Shown: positions 22,431 through 32,150 of the stretch, one piece after another | How the letters are laid out: every line of letters begins with the position of its first letter | How positions within the stretch are numbered: the stretch's first letter is position 1 | From: Phytophthora hibernalis | Lineage: Eukaryota; Oomycota; Peronosporomycetes; Peronosporales; Peronosporaceae | Assembly: GCA_012656075.1 (NCBI GenBank) | Contig: JAAKBF010000083.1 | Location: forward strand, 248,001-312,000 | Direction: 5' to 3' | Length of the DNA: 64,000 bases | The notes under the pieces: generated by a model | What the model was told of the DNA's origin: nothing | What the model saw: only the letters and a program-made list of their open reading frames with translations | The model's database searches: none | Program-made: the position numbers and the translations under genes

Positions 22431-22811
22431 AGCGAATCGAACAGCAGAACGAGTACTTCGAAGTACAAGGTGACGCACGTTGTTTGAGAAGTCGTGAGCA
22501 GCTACGCGATGCCAAAGTTAGGAAAACGACGAGATAGAGGCAGCTAAGCCATCCGCTAAGCAATAGAGCGCCATGGATTGTCGATACAATGGAGCAGCGC
22601 GCCAAGACTCAAGTACATGGGAAGGCAAACATGCGGTCCATTAGTAAAATAACAACTGATTACATGCCAGCAAACACTCGTCGGAAGGACTTGTCACCTA
22701 CACGAGAGAGGCTGCAAGCGCGAGAGCACGCCCAGACCGCTCTCAATGTGAAAACGCGGGGGCACCCAAACAACTCCGCAGCCTTGTCACCGCTCTCCAT
22801 TGCTTTCCAAC
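22431..22811. other. Convergent intergenic stretch
   Basis: The 381 bases lie between the 3' ends of the phosphatidylserine synthase and ATIC genes. No gene or repeat is seen. Confidence 0.5.
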
Positions 22812-24662
22812 TTAGTGGTGGAAGAGACGGAGGTTGGAGAAGGCCATGGTGATGCCGAACTCCTCACAGGCGGACTTCACGTCAGAGTCGCGGGTGCTGC
22901 CACCAGGCTGGGTGATGAACTTGACGCCAAGCTTCGTGGCGTGGTCAATGGAGTCACGGAACGGGAAGAAGGCGTCAGACGCAAGGCTCACGTCCGTCAG
23001 GTTGCTGAGGAACTCGTCCTTCTCGGCAGCCGTAAGCGGCTCCGGGACAGTCTCAAACATCGCGTTGAACGTCACGAGCTCAGCAGGAGCCATATCGCCC
23101 TCGATATAACGCACGCGAGCGTTCACTCGCTCCTGACGCTTGACTCCGCTCTTGAAGACAAGGCCCTGCACCTTCGGGTGCTGACGCAGGTGCCAGATAG
23201 CGACCTTGCGGCCAGCGAGCTTGATGCAGTCAACACGCGACTGCTGGCCGGCGCCAACACCGATCATCTGACCGTCCTTAGCATAACCCACCGAGTTCGA
23301 CTGCGTGTACTTGAGCGTGATAGCAGCCAGGGCCAGGTCGCGCTTCTTGGCGTCGGTCAGAGGACCAGCACCAGTCGTCTGCACGTCCGCCAAGTGCTTC
23401 TCGGCCGAGAAGAGGACGTCGTTGCGCTTCTGGGCGAACGTGATGCCCGCAACTTCACGGTACTCAATGTCCGGCAGCGCGAAATTTGCGTCAGCCTCCA
23501 GCACGATGAACTTGCCGCCCTTCTTGGCCTTGAGGATCTCGAAGGCGGCCGGCTCGTAGCCCGGGGCGATGATACCGTCGCTCACCTCACGCTTGAGGAT
23601 CTTGGCAGTGGCCTCGTCCACGATGTCGCTGACAGCGACAAAGTCTCCAAACGACGACAGCGGGTCGGCGTTGCGGGCACGCAGGTAAGCGAGCGACAGT
23701 GGGGTGAGTGTCACGTTGCCCACCTCGTAGGCGGCGTGGAGGCCCTCCTCGAGGTCGACCGCCACAGCAGCTCCAGCAGGACTCACGTGCTTGAACGAAG
23801 CAGCAGCAGGAAGTCCGAGCGACAGACGCAGCTCGCGCACAAGCTGGTAGGCGTTGGCAGCGTCCAAAAGGTTGATGTAGCCGGGGGTGCCGTTAAGCAC
23901 CGTGAAAGGCAGCTTGCTGCCCACGCGGCTGAGGATGGCGGCCGGGTTCTGGTGCGGGTTGCAGCCGTACTTGAGCGCGAACTCGTTCTTGTACACGCGG
24001 GTGACGGTCGGAGCCGTCGAGCCTAGCTGGCCGTTGAGCCACGACGAGATGGCCGAGTCGTACGAGGCCGCAAGGGAGAAGGCGGCGGCCGCGCAGCTGC
24101 GACGGAAGTCCAGCGACGTGCTGAACGAGTCCTTGTTGGTCTCGAGCTCTTGGATCAGCGTGGGGTACTGCGTGGGGCTGGAGCAGATGACCACGGCCTT
24201 GTGGTTCTTGGCGGACGAGCGCAGCATGGACGGGCCACCGATGTCGATGTTCTCAATGCACGTGTCGAAGTCGCCGCCGTTGCGCACCGCAGCCTCAAAC
24301 GCGTACAGGTTGAGCACCACCAGGTCGATGTTCTGGATGCCGTTGGCTGCCATGTCGGCCTCGTGCTTTGCGTTACCACGTACACCCAACAGACCGCCGT
24401 GGATCTTGGGGTGCAACGTCTTGACGCGGCCGTCCATGATCTCAGGAGAGCCCGTGTACGTCGACACATCCACCACAGGCAGTTGGGCGTCACGCAAAGC
24501 CTTGGCCGTGCCACCAGTGGACAAAAGCTCCACGCCATGCTGCGACAGGTACGTGGCCAGCTCCACGACACCAGTCTTGTCGGACACGGACAGCAGTGCG
24601 CGCTTGATGGGCACCAGCGAGGCCTGCGAGCCCGTGGACACGGCGTGCAAGATGTGGCTCAT
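22812..24662 (-). CDS. ATIC: ATIC: bifunctional AICAR formyltransferase / IMP cyclohydrolase
   Basis: An uninterrupted 616-residue frame. The N-terminal IMP cyclohydrolase half shows KRALLSVSDKTGVVELA, ELLSTGGTAKALRD, GRVKTLHPKIHGGLLG and NIDIGGPSMLRSSAKNH. The C-terminal transformylase half shows KYGCNPHQNPAAIL and the catalytic Lys-His pair in ASFKHVSPAGAAV near residue 291. The protein performs the last two steps of purine synthesis, from AICAR through FAICAR to IMP, in the cytosol. The length and the RNAD...SFGDF stretch resemble the animal/fungal type more than bacterial PurH. It is intronless, and no frame break is seen over 1.85 kb. Its promoter is shared with the first copy of the small secreted protein gene, which is transcribed away from it. 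Confidence 0.96.
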   Translation of the reverse strand: MSHILHAVSTGSQASLVPIKRALLSVSDKTGVVELATYLSQHGVELLSTGGTAKALRDAQLPVVDVSTYTGSPEIMDGRVKTLHPKIHGGLLGVRGNAKHEADMAANGIQNIDLVVLNLYAFEAAVRNGGDFDTCIENIDIGGPSMLRSSAKNHKAVVICSSPTQYPTLIQELETNKDSFSTSLDFRRSCAAAAFSLAASYDSAISSWLNGQLGSTAPTVTRVYKNEFALKYGCNPHQNPAAILSRVGSKLPFTVLNGTPGYINLLDAANAYQLVRELRLSLGLPAAASFKHVSPAGAAVAVDLEEGLHAAYEVGNVTLTPLSLAYLRARNADPLSSFGDFVAVSDIVDEATAKILKREVSDGIIAPGYEPAAFEILKAKKGGKFIVLEADANFALPDIEYREVAGITFAQKRNDVLFSAEKHLADVQTTGAGPLTDAKKRDLALAAITLKYTQSNSVGYAKDGQMIGVGAGQQSRVDCIKLAGRKVAIWHLRQHPKVQGLVFKSGVKRQERVNARVRYIEGDMAPAELVTFNAMFETVPEPLTAAEKDEFLSNLTDVSLASDAFFPFRDSIDHATKLGVKFITQPGGSTRDSDVKSACEEFGITMAFSNLRLFHH

Positions 24663-25002
24663 GGTGGGTGCTTGAAGACGAGAGACTGGGAATGGGCTCT
24701 TGACTTTTGATCTGCACCACTGCTTTGGATGGCGTGTTCGACTTAGCTAATTGGCTACAAATAGATGAGACACCATTGGTTGAAAAAGGATAGTGGAGAC
24801 GCATATCTGTGACGTGTGCAGGATTGGTTTAAGTTGAAGTGGAGGAATCCGGGCGATGTCGACGAAAACGTCTGCGTCGCTTTTCCTCGCTTTGTTCGAG
24901 GCCAAGGCTGCAAATGCTACACTCCTCTCCTCTGGCTCATTCCGCTTTTTGAGCTCCGGTACACAAGTCTTCACTACCTCCACCGACCGAAGTCTGCAAG
25001 CC
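24663..25002. promoter_or_regulatory. Divergent promoter region, ATIC / secreted protein copy 1
   Basis: The 340-base gap holds an ATTGG (CCAAT) box near 24776, a single ATCTGTGACGTGTGCAGG element near 24806 with a TGACGT bZIP-type core, and the initiator at 24935. From about 24790 onward the sequence is repeated in front of copies 2 and 3. Confidence 0.55.
24935..24950 (+). promoter_or_regulatory. Oomycete INR-FPR core promoter, secreted copy 1
   Basis: GCTCATTCCGCTTTTT matches the oomycete initiator plus flanking element (GCTCATTYYNCAWTTT) at all but one position. It lies 53 bases before ATG 25003, and supports that ATG, not an upstream one, as the start. Confidence 0.75.
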
Positions 25003-25434
25003 ATGTTCAAGCGCTCGATCCTCGCTCTGCTCTTTATGGTGGTCGCTGTCCTGAGCTTCGCTCATGCAGATGACGCGGCTCCCACCACTCTGGAGCAAGC
25101 ACCGCCTGGAGTAACGATTGTCGGTGGCCAGGAACCCATTCCGTCAGCGACGGAACAAGCCAACGTGGCCAACACTGTGGAGGCTGCTCCAGCTGGAGTG
25201 ACGCTTGTCGGTGGCCAGGAGCCCATTCCGGCTGAGAACACGGAGCAGGAGCAGTTCTTCGGCGGTCGTCGCCGTTTCTTCCCCGGCTTTCGCTACCGCT
25301 TCAGGTTCCCGTACGGCGGCGGCTTCCGCTACGGATGGCGCTACCCGATCGGCTACTGGAACACGTTCGGTCGCGGCATCTACGGTCCCAGCTGCATGTT
25401 CGGTCGTCCGTTTGGTGGATTCTATTACTGCTAA
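25003..25434 (+). CDS. Small secreted Gly/Arg/Tyr-rich protein, copy 1
   Basis: A 143-residue protein. Residues 1-22 (MFKRSILALLFMVVAVLSFA plus HA) are a strong signal peptide, with cleavage expected before DDAAPTT. The mature part has two tandem repeats, PPGVTIVGGQEPIPSATE and PAGVTLVGGQEPIPAENTE, then a basic aromatic tail with RRRFFPGFRYRFRFPYGGG, GWRYPIGYW and only two Cys at the very end. No RXLR, LxLFLAK or other effector signature is present. A wall- or matrix-associated role would suit the Gly/Tyr/Arg tail, but the function is unknown. Frames upstream of this ATG stay open, but the initiator at 24935 argues against using them. Two more copies follow at 27395 and 28762. Confidence 0.82.
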   Translation: MFKRSILALLFMVVAVLSFAHADDAAPTTLEQAPPGVTIVGGQEPIPSATEQANVANTVEAAPAGVTLVGGQEPIPAENTEQEQFFGGRRRFFPGFRYRFRFPYGGGFRYGWRYPIGYWNTFGRGIYGPSCMFGRPFGGFYYC

Positions 25435-27394
25435 CCGCGACGGTCTGAGCGCTGCAGCCTGCACGACACGCTGCAGGACATACAATTGCTGACTAGATGA
25501 AGAAAAGAGCTAAGCATTTTCAGTTATGTGAGAAACATAAGCATTGAGATTTAGTCATTCACATCGGAGAGAAACGAATGAAGTGCTGCTATCCAACACT
25601 TCGAAATGTGATAACTGTTAAACGATTTACTTCCCTGGGAAAGAAGCGGTATCGGGGGCGTATCACAAAGCTGATGATACCATCGCGGCGTACATGTTCA
25701 CAGCAGCTTACGTGGCCCACATAGCAAACGACCATTTGCCCGGCCACAACTGAAAATATATTATCTTGCGAGTTGGCAAACACGCAGCAGATTGCTGTGC
25801 GAACGGCTCCATCAGGGGGCAGTGGAGGAGAAACAGGAGAAAGAGGTGCAACTGGCCGCAGGCTAACCTGGTGGGCAATTTAGATAGCGACAAATAAGTT
25901 CAGGAATGTGCAGTGCGAGACAATGATAACGGAGGTCAAGTCGATCGACACCCCATCCGGCAACCCGTACGCTTGTGATCCCGAAGTAAAAGGTCGGTTA
26001 GCAGCAACTGAGTTTGTTCGACGGAGTCGAGGTTGATCGAATACTATGAGTTTGGGATCGTCAATATCGACGAATGCTACGGCGAGTACGACAGCCAGCT
26101 CTACCGCTCGTGTGGCCCATGCAGTGTCAAAGCAAGCACGCTCGCGGCCTCCAACTTATTTTTTGAGACTCGGACGCCTTTGTCACCTTGACCTTCCCAT
26201 GAACACGGATCGGCGAGCCTGGCATATTTTTGTAAAAATAATCCTGGCTTTTGATACCTAATAGGCGCATGATAGTTCCAATTGTCTGTAGGTTGCCCGG
26301 CTCCATAACTTCGTTTTCAATCACAGACGAAAACTAGTATTTCCCCTGCTGCTGCTTGGGTTTCTTGATCCCTATAGGAGACTCAAAAGATCACCACGCT
26401 TGTATGTGTTCGCAGCCCGCTTTTTTCTATTGCAACGACCTGAGCTGACCTCTCCGTGTTGACCTGGCTTGCGATTTGTCTTGACGCCTACAGGGAGTCC
26501 ATCGTGTTCACAACCGCAGCGCGGGCATGCTTCGCACACCGCACATCTACCAACCTTGTATCGACACTGTAATCGGGCCATTATATCACAGTGACAAATT
26601 GTCATTGACAATGCACGCGCTGCTGCAAACAATACCAGATCAGCAGAAGACGGTGGATACGTAGTTCGTCAAGCAGACCAGTGCAGTCAGCGAACAGAAG
26701 ACAGCTAAAACACACTTCAGACGAGCCTCTTGTGCGCACGGTGTGTCATATTGCGGCAACTTGTACACGTAACGCTAACTTGATAAACCCGGCACGTACG
26801 CGAGCGGGCTGGCGAAGATTCCTCTCGAGGAGAAGAAGGATGGTCGAGATGACGGTCTTGCCAGCGGGAACGTGTGCACATCTTCAAGGTACCGCTAACG
26901 GTTAGGTTAATAATGTCATTTGGAGAGCAGTGACCTCTGCTCATGAATTTTTGGCCGGAGATATTATTTTGAAGACGCTGGTTCATCAACTCACTGAAGG
27001 CGACATCTTCTGCGCTTAACAACATCACTGTCTAAATCTATTAATTTTAAAGCTCTGACTCCCGGTGCGGGGTTCATTGTTTCAAATCCCTCACACTTTC
27101 AGCTCCAGTTTAATATTAAGAGCCTGGCATACGGTACCGTGTTAACAGTTATCACATTTCAAGGTTTTGGATAGTACAAGGTGGAATTGAAACAAGGAAC
27201 AACTCGACCTTTGCATTGGCAATTACCAACAACATTAGAGAGGCACTTCATTCGTTTCTCTCCGATGTAAATGACTAAATCTCAATGCTTATGTTTCTCA
27301 CATAACTGAAAATGCTTAGCTCTTTTCTTCATCTAGTCAGCAATTGTATGTCCTGCAGCGTGTCGTGCAGGCTGCAGCGCTCAGACCGTCGCGG
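25435..27394. other. Spacer between secreted copies 1 and 2
   Basis: The outer parts are inverted-repeat arms: for example, the 3' flank of copy 1 up to about 25625 is mirrored from about 27140 on. The middle 1.5 kb has no confident gene. Two weak candidates are a coding-like stretch at 25923-26198 and a Cys-rich frame on the minus strand at 26372-26632 (CAVCEACPRCGCEH, then VGVKTNRKPGQHGE), which looks transposon-derived. Confidence 0.5.
25923..26198 (+). other. Possible degraded coding segment
   Basis: From ATG 25923 the frame reads MITEVKSIDTPSGNPYACD and on to EFVRRSR. After an apparent one-base shift near 26035 it continues LIEYYEFGIVNIDECYGEYD and YRSCGPCSVKASTLAASN to a stop at 26198. 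Amino-acid use looks like protein, but I recognise no family. It may be a remnant exon or transposon fragment. Confidence 0.35.
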
Positions 27395-27826
27395 TTAGCA
27401 GTAATAGAATCCACCAAACGGACGACCGAACATGCAGCTGGGACCGTAGATGCCGCGACCGAACGTGTTCCAGTAGCCGATCGGGTAGCGCCATCCGTAG
27501 CGGAAGCCGCCGCCGTACGGGAACCTGAAGCGGTAGCGAAAGCCGGGGAAGAAACGGCGACGACCGCCGAAGAACTGCTCCTGCTCCGTGTTCTCAGCCG
27601 GAATGGGCTCCTGGCCACCGACAAGCGTCACTCCAGCTGGAGCAGCCTCCACAGTGTTGGCCACGTTGGCTTGTTCCGTCGCTGACGGAATGGGTTCCTG
27701 GCCACCGACAATCGTTACTCCAGGCGGTGCTTGCTCCAGAGTGGTGGGAGCCGCGTCATCTGCATGAGCGAAGCTCAGGACAGCGACCACCATAAAGAGC
27801 AGAGCGAGGATCGAGCGCTTGAACAT
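27395..27826 (-). CDS. Small secreted Gly/Arg/Tyr-rich protein, copy 2
   Basis: This copy is in reverse orientation and encodes the same 143 residues as copy 1: signal peptide, two VGGQEPIP repeats, Arg/Gly/Tyr tail, and terminal YYC. The upstream DNA also matches copy 1 but has one more A in the run near 27960. It forms one inverted repeat with copy 1 (arms about 24790-25625 and 27140-28030) and another with copy 3. Confidence 0.82.
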   Translation of the reverse strand: MFKRSILALLFMVVAVLSFAHADDAAPTTLEQAPPGVTIVGGQEPIPSATEQANVANTVEAAPAGVTLVGGQEPIPAENTEQEQFFGGRRRFFPGFRYRFRFPYGGGFRYGWRYPIGYWNTFGRGIYGPSCMFGRPFGGFYYC

Positions 27827-27878
27827 GGCTTGCAGACTTCGGTCGGTGGAGGTAGTGAAGACTTGTGTACCGGAGCTC

Positions 27879-27894
27879 AAAAAGCGGAATGAGC
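27879..27894 (-). promoter_or_regulatory. Oomycete INR-FPR core promoter, secreted copy 2
   Basis: The same GCTCATTCCGCTTTTT element on the minus strand, 53 bases before ATG 27826, so the duplication carried the core promoter with the gene. Confidence 0.72.
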
Positions 27895-28526
27895 CAGAGG
27901 AGAGGAGTGTAGCATTTGCAGCCTTGGCCTCGAACAAAGCGAGGAAAAGCGACGCAGACGTTTTTCGTCGACATCGCCCGGATTCCTCCACTTCAACTTA
28001 AACCAATCCTGCACACGTCACAGATATGCGTCTCCCTACCCTGTTTCAACCAATCGCATCGCGTAGAGACGAAATGATAGCCAATTAGAGAAAAGTTAAA
28101 GCAAAGTTGCAACTTGAAAATGGAAGAGAAGGTGTAATGGCCTCCTAGCTCTGAAACCCTTGTTCACGACGCAATATTTCAAAAACTACGTAGTGTGTTA
28201 AGTTGAAACGAGCCTCAATCGAAGCAGAAAGAAACAAGCTAGAATTTACGCTTTCATTATGTTTCAAAATCATAGTTGCGGTGTTCGTTTTGCTCAAAAC
28301 CCCATTGAATGCTGTTTTCCGTTCCGATTGAGTCAGGTATGGTGTGTTAAACGATTTACTTTTACTTCCCTGGGAAAGAAGCGGTATCGGGGGCGTATCA
28401 CAAAGCTGATGATACCATCGCGGCGTACATGTACACAGCTGCAACTTTGCTTCTACTTTTCTCTAATTGGCTATCATTTCGTCTCTACGCGATGCGATTG
28501 GTTGAAACAGGGTAGTGGAGACGCAT

Positions 28527-28580
28527 ATCTGTGACGTGTGCAGGATCTGTGACGTGTGCATGATCTGTGACGTGTGCAGG
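28527..28580 (+). repeat. Three tandem 18-bp TGACGT promoter elements, copy 3 only
   Basis: The unit ATCTGTGACGTGTGCAGG occurs three times head to tail (starts at 28527, 28545 and 28563; the middle one ends TG). Copies 1 and 2 have one unit at the matching place. The TGACGT core is a typical bZIP/CRE site, so copy 3 may be expressed more strongly or differently. Confidence 0.75.
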
Positions 28581-28693
28581 ATTGGTTTAAGTTGAAGTGG
28601 AGGAATCCGGGCGATGTCGACGAAAAACGTCTGCGTCGCTTTTCCTCGCTTTGTTCGAGGCCAAGGCTGCAAATGCTACACTCCTCTCCTCTG

Positions 28694-28709
28694 GCTCATT
28701 CCGCTTTTT
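28694..28709 (+). promoter_or_regulatory. Oomycete INR-FPR core promoter, secreted copy 3
   Basis: The third instance of GCTCATTCCGCTTTTT, 53 bases before ATG 28762, in identical surroundings to copy 1. Confidence 0.72.
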
Positions 28710-28761
28710 GAGCTCCGGTACACAAGTCTTCACTACCTCCACCGACCGAAGTCTGCAAGCC

Positions 28762-29192
28762 ATGTTCAAGCGCTCGATCCTCGCTCTGCTCTTTATGGTG
28801 GTCGCTGTCCTGAGCTTCGCTCATGCAGATGACGCGGCTCCCACCACTCTGGAGCAAGCACCGCCTGGAGTAACGATTGTCGGTGGCCAGGAACCCATTC
28901 CGTCAGCGACGGAACAAGCCAACGTGGCCAACACTGTGGAGGCTGCTCCAGCTGGAGTGACGCTTGTCGGTGGCCAGGAGCCCATTCCGGCTGAGAACAC
29001 GGAGCAGGAGCAGTTCTTCGGCGGTCGTCGCCGTTTCTTCCCGGCTTTCGCTACCGCTTCAGGTTCCCGTACGGCGGCGGCTTCCGCTACGGATGGCGCT
29101 ACCCGATCGGCTACTGGAACACGTTCGGTCGCGGCATCTACGGTCCCAGCTGCATGTTCGGTCGTCCGTTTGGTGGATTCTATTACTGCTAA
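28762..29192 (+). pseudogene. Small secreted protein, copy 3, frame broken by one missing C
   Basis: Identical in reading to copies 1 and 2 from the signal peptide to RRRFF, but the run of four C after TTT is three here (29040-29042). The frame therefore shifts and the Arg/Gly/Tyr tail is lost in the reading as given. The bases after the break still spell the normal tail in the other frame, down to its stop at 29190-29192. Given the many similar one-base losses in this window, a base-call error is as likely as true inactivation. Confidence 0.75.
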
Positions 29193-29468
29193 CCGCGACG
29201 GTCTGAGCGCTGCAGCCTGCAGGACGAGTTACAGGACATAAAATTGATGACGAGATGAAGAAGCAACCGAGCACTGCGAACAAGTGGTGTAGTGCATTTT
29301 TCAGTAACGTTTGAGAACCAAATCATTGTTAAACCGTTGGGGATTTGATACATCGAGGTCTGTTTCACTCCCAGGTTGATTTCCTTCTTGCCTCCATACC
29401 TTGTGCTTTTCAACACTTAAAATATGACAGCAATTCAACATTGTACTTACGTTGTCTTGGGACGGAAG

Positions 29469-30544
29469 CTACAAATGGCGGCCTCGGAGATTGGCAAGGC
29501 CGTCCTGCTGAGGCACTCGAGGCACAAAGTTGACGATACCATTGATCTTCGACTTCACTTCCGACGTGATCTTGTCCACGAAAACCAACGCCTTCAGGTT
29601 TTCCTCCAGCTGCGACGGACGGCTAGCCCCAAGAAGCACAGTGGACACGTTCTCGTTCGAGACGCACCACGCGAGCGCAAGTTGCGGGAGCGAGCAGCCC
29701 AGTTCTTTCGCGATGGGCGTCATTTTGTCAGCCATGTCGACTTGTTCTGCAAAGCTGTCCAACTGAATTGGCGGGCCTGCCTTGAGCGTCGTCGACGTAA
29801 AGCGGAAGCCTTCCGAGGGTGCACTGTATTTACCAGTCAGCGTCCCCGAGCTCAGCGGGGACCACACGGTGAGACCAAGCTTGTACTTTTGTACAGGTCC
29901 AAAAACTCGTACTCGACCTTGTTGCGCTCGAAGATGTTGTACTGCGGTTGCTCCACAAGAGGCCGAATCAGTCCAAGTCGGTCGGCAATTTCGCACGCCT
30001 CCACGATGTCGGATGCAAGCCACTCACTCGTTCCCCAGTAGAACGCCCACCCTTGCTCAATGACAAAGTTCATGGCACGAACGGTTTCCTCAATTGGAGT
30101 GAGAGCATCAGGGCGGTGGCAAAAGACGACGTCGACGTATTCAAGCTGCATCCGACCAAGTGAAGCTTTGAGGCCTTCAACAATGTGCTTACGACACAAT
30201 CCTTGAGCGTTCGGGCTGGATTGGTCCCAGGCGATCGTCCCAGCGAACAGTTTGGCAGTCACCACGAGGTCCTCACGACTCCAGGCACCTTCTTCGATGC
30301 CACGTTTGATGGCGCTGCCGATGTTACGCTCAGCCAGCGTCTCGCCGTAGTTTTCGGCCGTGTCGAAGAAGTTGACGCCGCCTTGGAATGCAGTGACCAT
30401 CATCTTGTACCATGCGTCCGCCGTGTACTCGTCGTTGACCCACATCCAGGATCCAAGCGAGAACTTGGAGACCAGCAGACCGGAATTGCCCAGGAGGCGG
30501 TAGGTCATCTTGGTTGAATCAGTCTCAGCAGAGTTGGGAGCCAT
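29469..30544 (-). CDS. Aldo/keto reductase, Kv-channel beta-subunit type, with one probable missing base
   Basis: The first part runs from ATG 30544 to about 29890 and the rest continues one frame over to 29469; adding one A in the run 29887-29890 gives 358 residues. Family marks are NFFDTAENYG with the catalytic Asp/Tyr context, RKHIVEGLKASLGRMQLEYV, VVFCHRPD, FYWGTSEWLASDI, and LVEQPQYNIFERNKVE. The second part holds LGLTVWSPLSSGTLTGKYS, the NADP pyrophosphate region of this branch. Relatives are soluble NADPH-dependent reductases, some bound to Shaker-type potassium channels. No channel gene is in the window, so the channel role is unsupported here. The gene is intronless and sits close after the secreted-protein cluster. 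Confidence 0.9.
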
Positions 30545-31006
30545 TGTAGTGTTGGGGCACTTGTGAATGGTTTAAAGCAAATTCACAAATGAGCACACAT
30601 GATAACGCGAAGATTCGTTGTCAGTCAGAATGAATGCGTAATTGAAGTCGCTACACTGTAGGCTACAGTGCAACTGACTGCCAGAATGAATGTTGAAGTG
30701 CTACGAAGATAAAGCAATCACGGACCATTCTTTATCCATGCTATGGTTCATAGCATTTCCCCAATTCTACAGTCACGAACAGGTTGTTTTTCTACTACCA
30801 CGAACAGGTTGTTTGCGACGTCAGTGCGCAACGGAACCTAAATCACCGGTTTTGAACCAGACTTATGATCGCATTCTCTAGCAATTCAAGCGAAGGCAAC
30901 CAAGGTCATGATCGCAACTTGCACTTCACTGCTTTATTGCCTTCCTGTATTGTAATACCCTACATTCTTTTTACAAACCTGCAATGATGTCTGACAAGCA
31001 CCAAAG
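30545..31006. other. Intergenic stretch
   Basis: About 460 AT-rich bases upstream of the aldo/keto reductase and downstream of the phosphatase gene. A short direct repeat (CACGAACAGGTTGTTT) occurs twice near 30775 and 30800. No gene is seen. Confidence 0.4.
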
Positions 31007-31849
31007 CTACAAACCAGGCCAGTTTGGCAAGTGCTCAGTCGGACTCTCCTCTTCCGTGACACGTTCAGTCTTAAATAATTCAATGAACTAAGTCATCAAA
31101 CACACGAGATCCATGCCAAAACGTTAGATGCAAAGCACATTAGTTCGTGATTGATAAAACGGCACCCACCTGTTGATCCATCATGCGGGGCTTGGGCGCC
31201 GAGAAGCGAATGTACTCGTCGAAGATCGAGCTGAAAGCCCAGCGCTGCACCTTGCGCAGCGAGCCCACCAGACAACCCGTACGGTGCTGCAAAAACACCA
31301 TTTCAGTTACCCTCTATCCACCAATGAAGTATCCTGTCTAACGCACCTTTCCCTTGTTGCAGTGAATCAGCATGGGGTGATTGCGCTTGTCCAGTACAGC
31401 CTTGAGTGCCGCCACGATGCCGTCCTCCGGGATGTCCACAAAGGGTTCCTGTTTCAGCATAAATCCGTCATCACGAATAATTCTCATATTTCTTTCATAT
31501 CGGAAGTTTTCTGACCTTGTTGCCCGGAACGCCGAACTGCAGTAACTTGATGCCGTGCATGCGGTTGAACTCCGTGTTGGCCAGTGGATAGTCCTCCAGC
31601 ACGAGCGTCAGGATGGACTTGAGCTGCAGCGACTTCTTGAGGAAGGCGAAGTTCTTCTTTTGGGGAATCCACCTGCGTCATATCGATATGAGCAAACATT
31701 TTGACGTTAATAGCAACGTCACGCACTTCGGTAGAGTCCTTCTCGATCATAGCGAAGTTCTCGGGCGGGATGAGCTCCTCGTAGTCGCCATCTTCCTCCT
31801 CTGCAGCCTTGACTCGCGCTTGGTCACCTGCAAGCAGGTCCGGACACAT
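31007..31849 (-). CDS. Atypical dual-specificity phosphatase of the SIW14/PFA-DSP type
   Basis: Five exons: 31849-31727, 31672-31516, 31448-31347, 31286-31170 and 31069-31007, 187 residues if one base is restored in each of two runs (CC 31738-31739 and TTTT 31658-31661, plus-strand view). Order: LIPPENFAMIEK, a YRSGFP segment across intron 1, NFAFLKKSLQLKSILTLVLE, KLLQFGVPGNKEPFVDIPED, then the active site HCNKGKHRTGCLVGSLRK, a CX5R loop split by an intron between Lys and His. Plant and fungal relatives are cytosolic and cleave inositol pyrophosphates or act in osmotic and stress signalling. The start is uncertain: an in-frame alternative lies at 31924. The C-terminal exon adds a short acidic tail. 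Confidence 0.88.
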
Positions 31850-32150
31850 GGTCACAGCGCTTCGTGTCGTTTTTAGTTTTTGGTCCAAAAATTCTGCACC
31901 CAAATACCCAAATCCCACGCCCATTTGGGATTTAGTATTTTAAATTACTAGAAAACTACTATTTTCTCAATAAACTACTACCAGTAAGGCCCAAATTCTC
32001 TGCACAGGAAGACCAAGTTCTCTGAACAGGATGACCAAACGCCCAAAACTCAAAATGCCAGCGCTGAAACAATATTTTTGAAAACAATGTTAAAATTGTT
32101 TTGTCCGATATCATCCCTCTACACACACCACTTTAAGTAAGTTTTTAGGC

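Larger units (their letters stand above)
27345..29240. repeat. Palindromic duplication of secreted copies 2 and 3
   Basis: Arms of about 0.75 kb (27345-28110 and 28440-29240) are mirror images around a spacer of about 330 bases. Part of the spacer (28340-28440) duplicates the downstream flank of copy 1 (25610-25705), showing at least two rearrangement steps. Upstream promoter DNA beyond the arms differs from copy 1, where a different stretch follows CTAATTGGCTA. Confidence 0.85.

Noticed and set aside
21615..22478. 287-codon minus-strand frame across the phosphatidylserine synthase gene
   Set aside because: Antisense shadow; rich in His, Asp and Arg as expected from reversed membrane-protein codons.
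22800..24026. 408-codon open frame on the plus strand opposite ATIC
   Set aside because: It is the antisense shadow of the GC-rich ATIC gene; its His/Arg/Val-rich composition fits no family, and ATIC is unmistakable on the other strand.
25205..25492. 95-codon Ser/Arg/Ala-rich frame overlapping secreted copy 1, repeated at copies 2 and 3
   Set aside because: It is the shifted frame of the secreted-protein tail. Its presence in all copies only reflects DNA identity, and it has no signal peptide of its own.
25003..29192. Calling the secreted protein an RXLR or Crinkler effector
   Set aside because: No RXLR-dEER, LxLFLAK or WY pattern is present; only secretion and repeats are supported.
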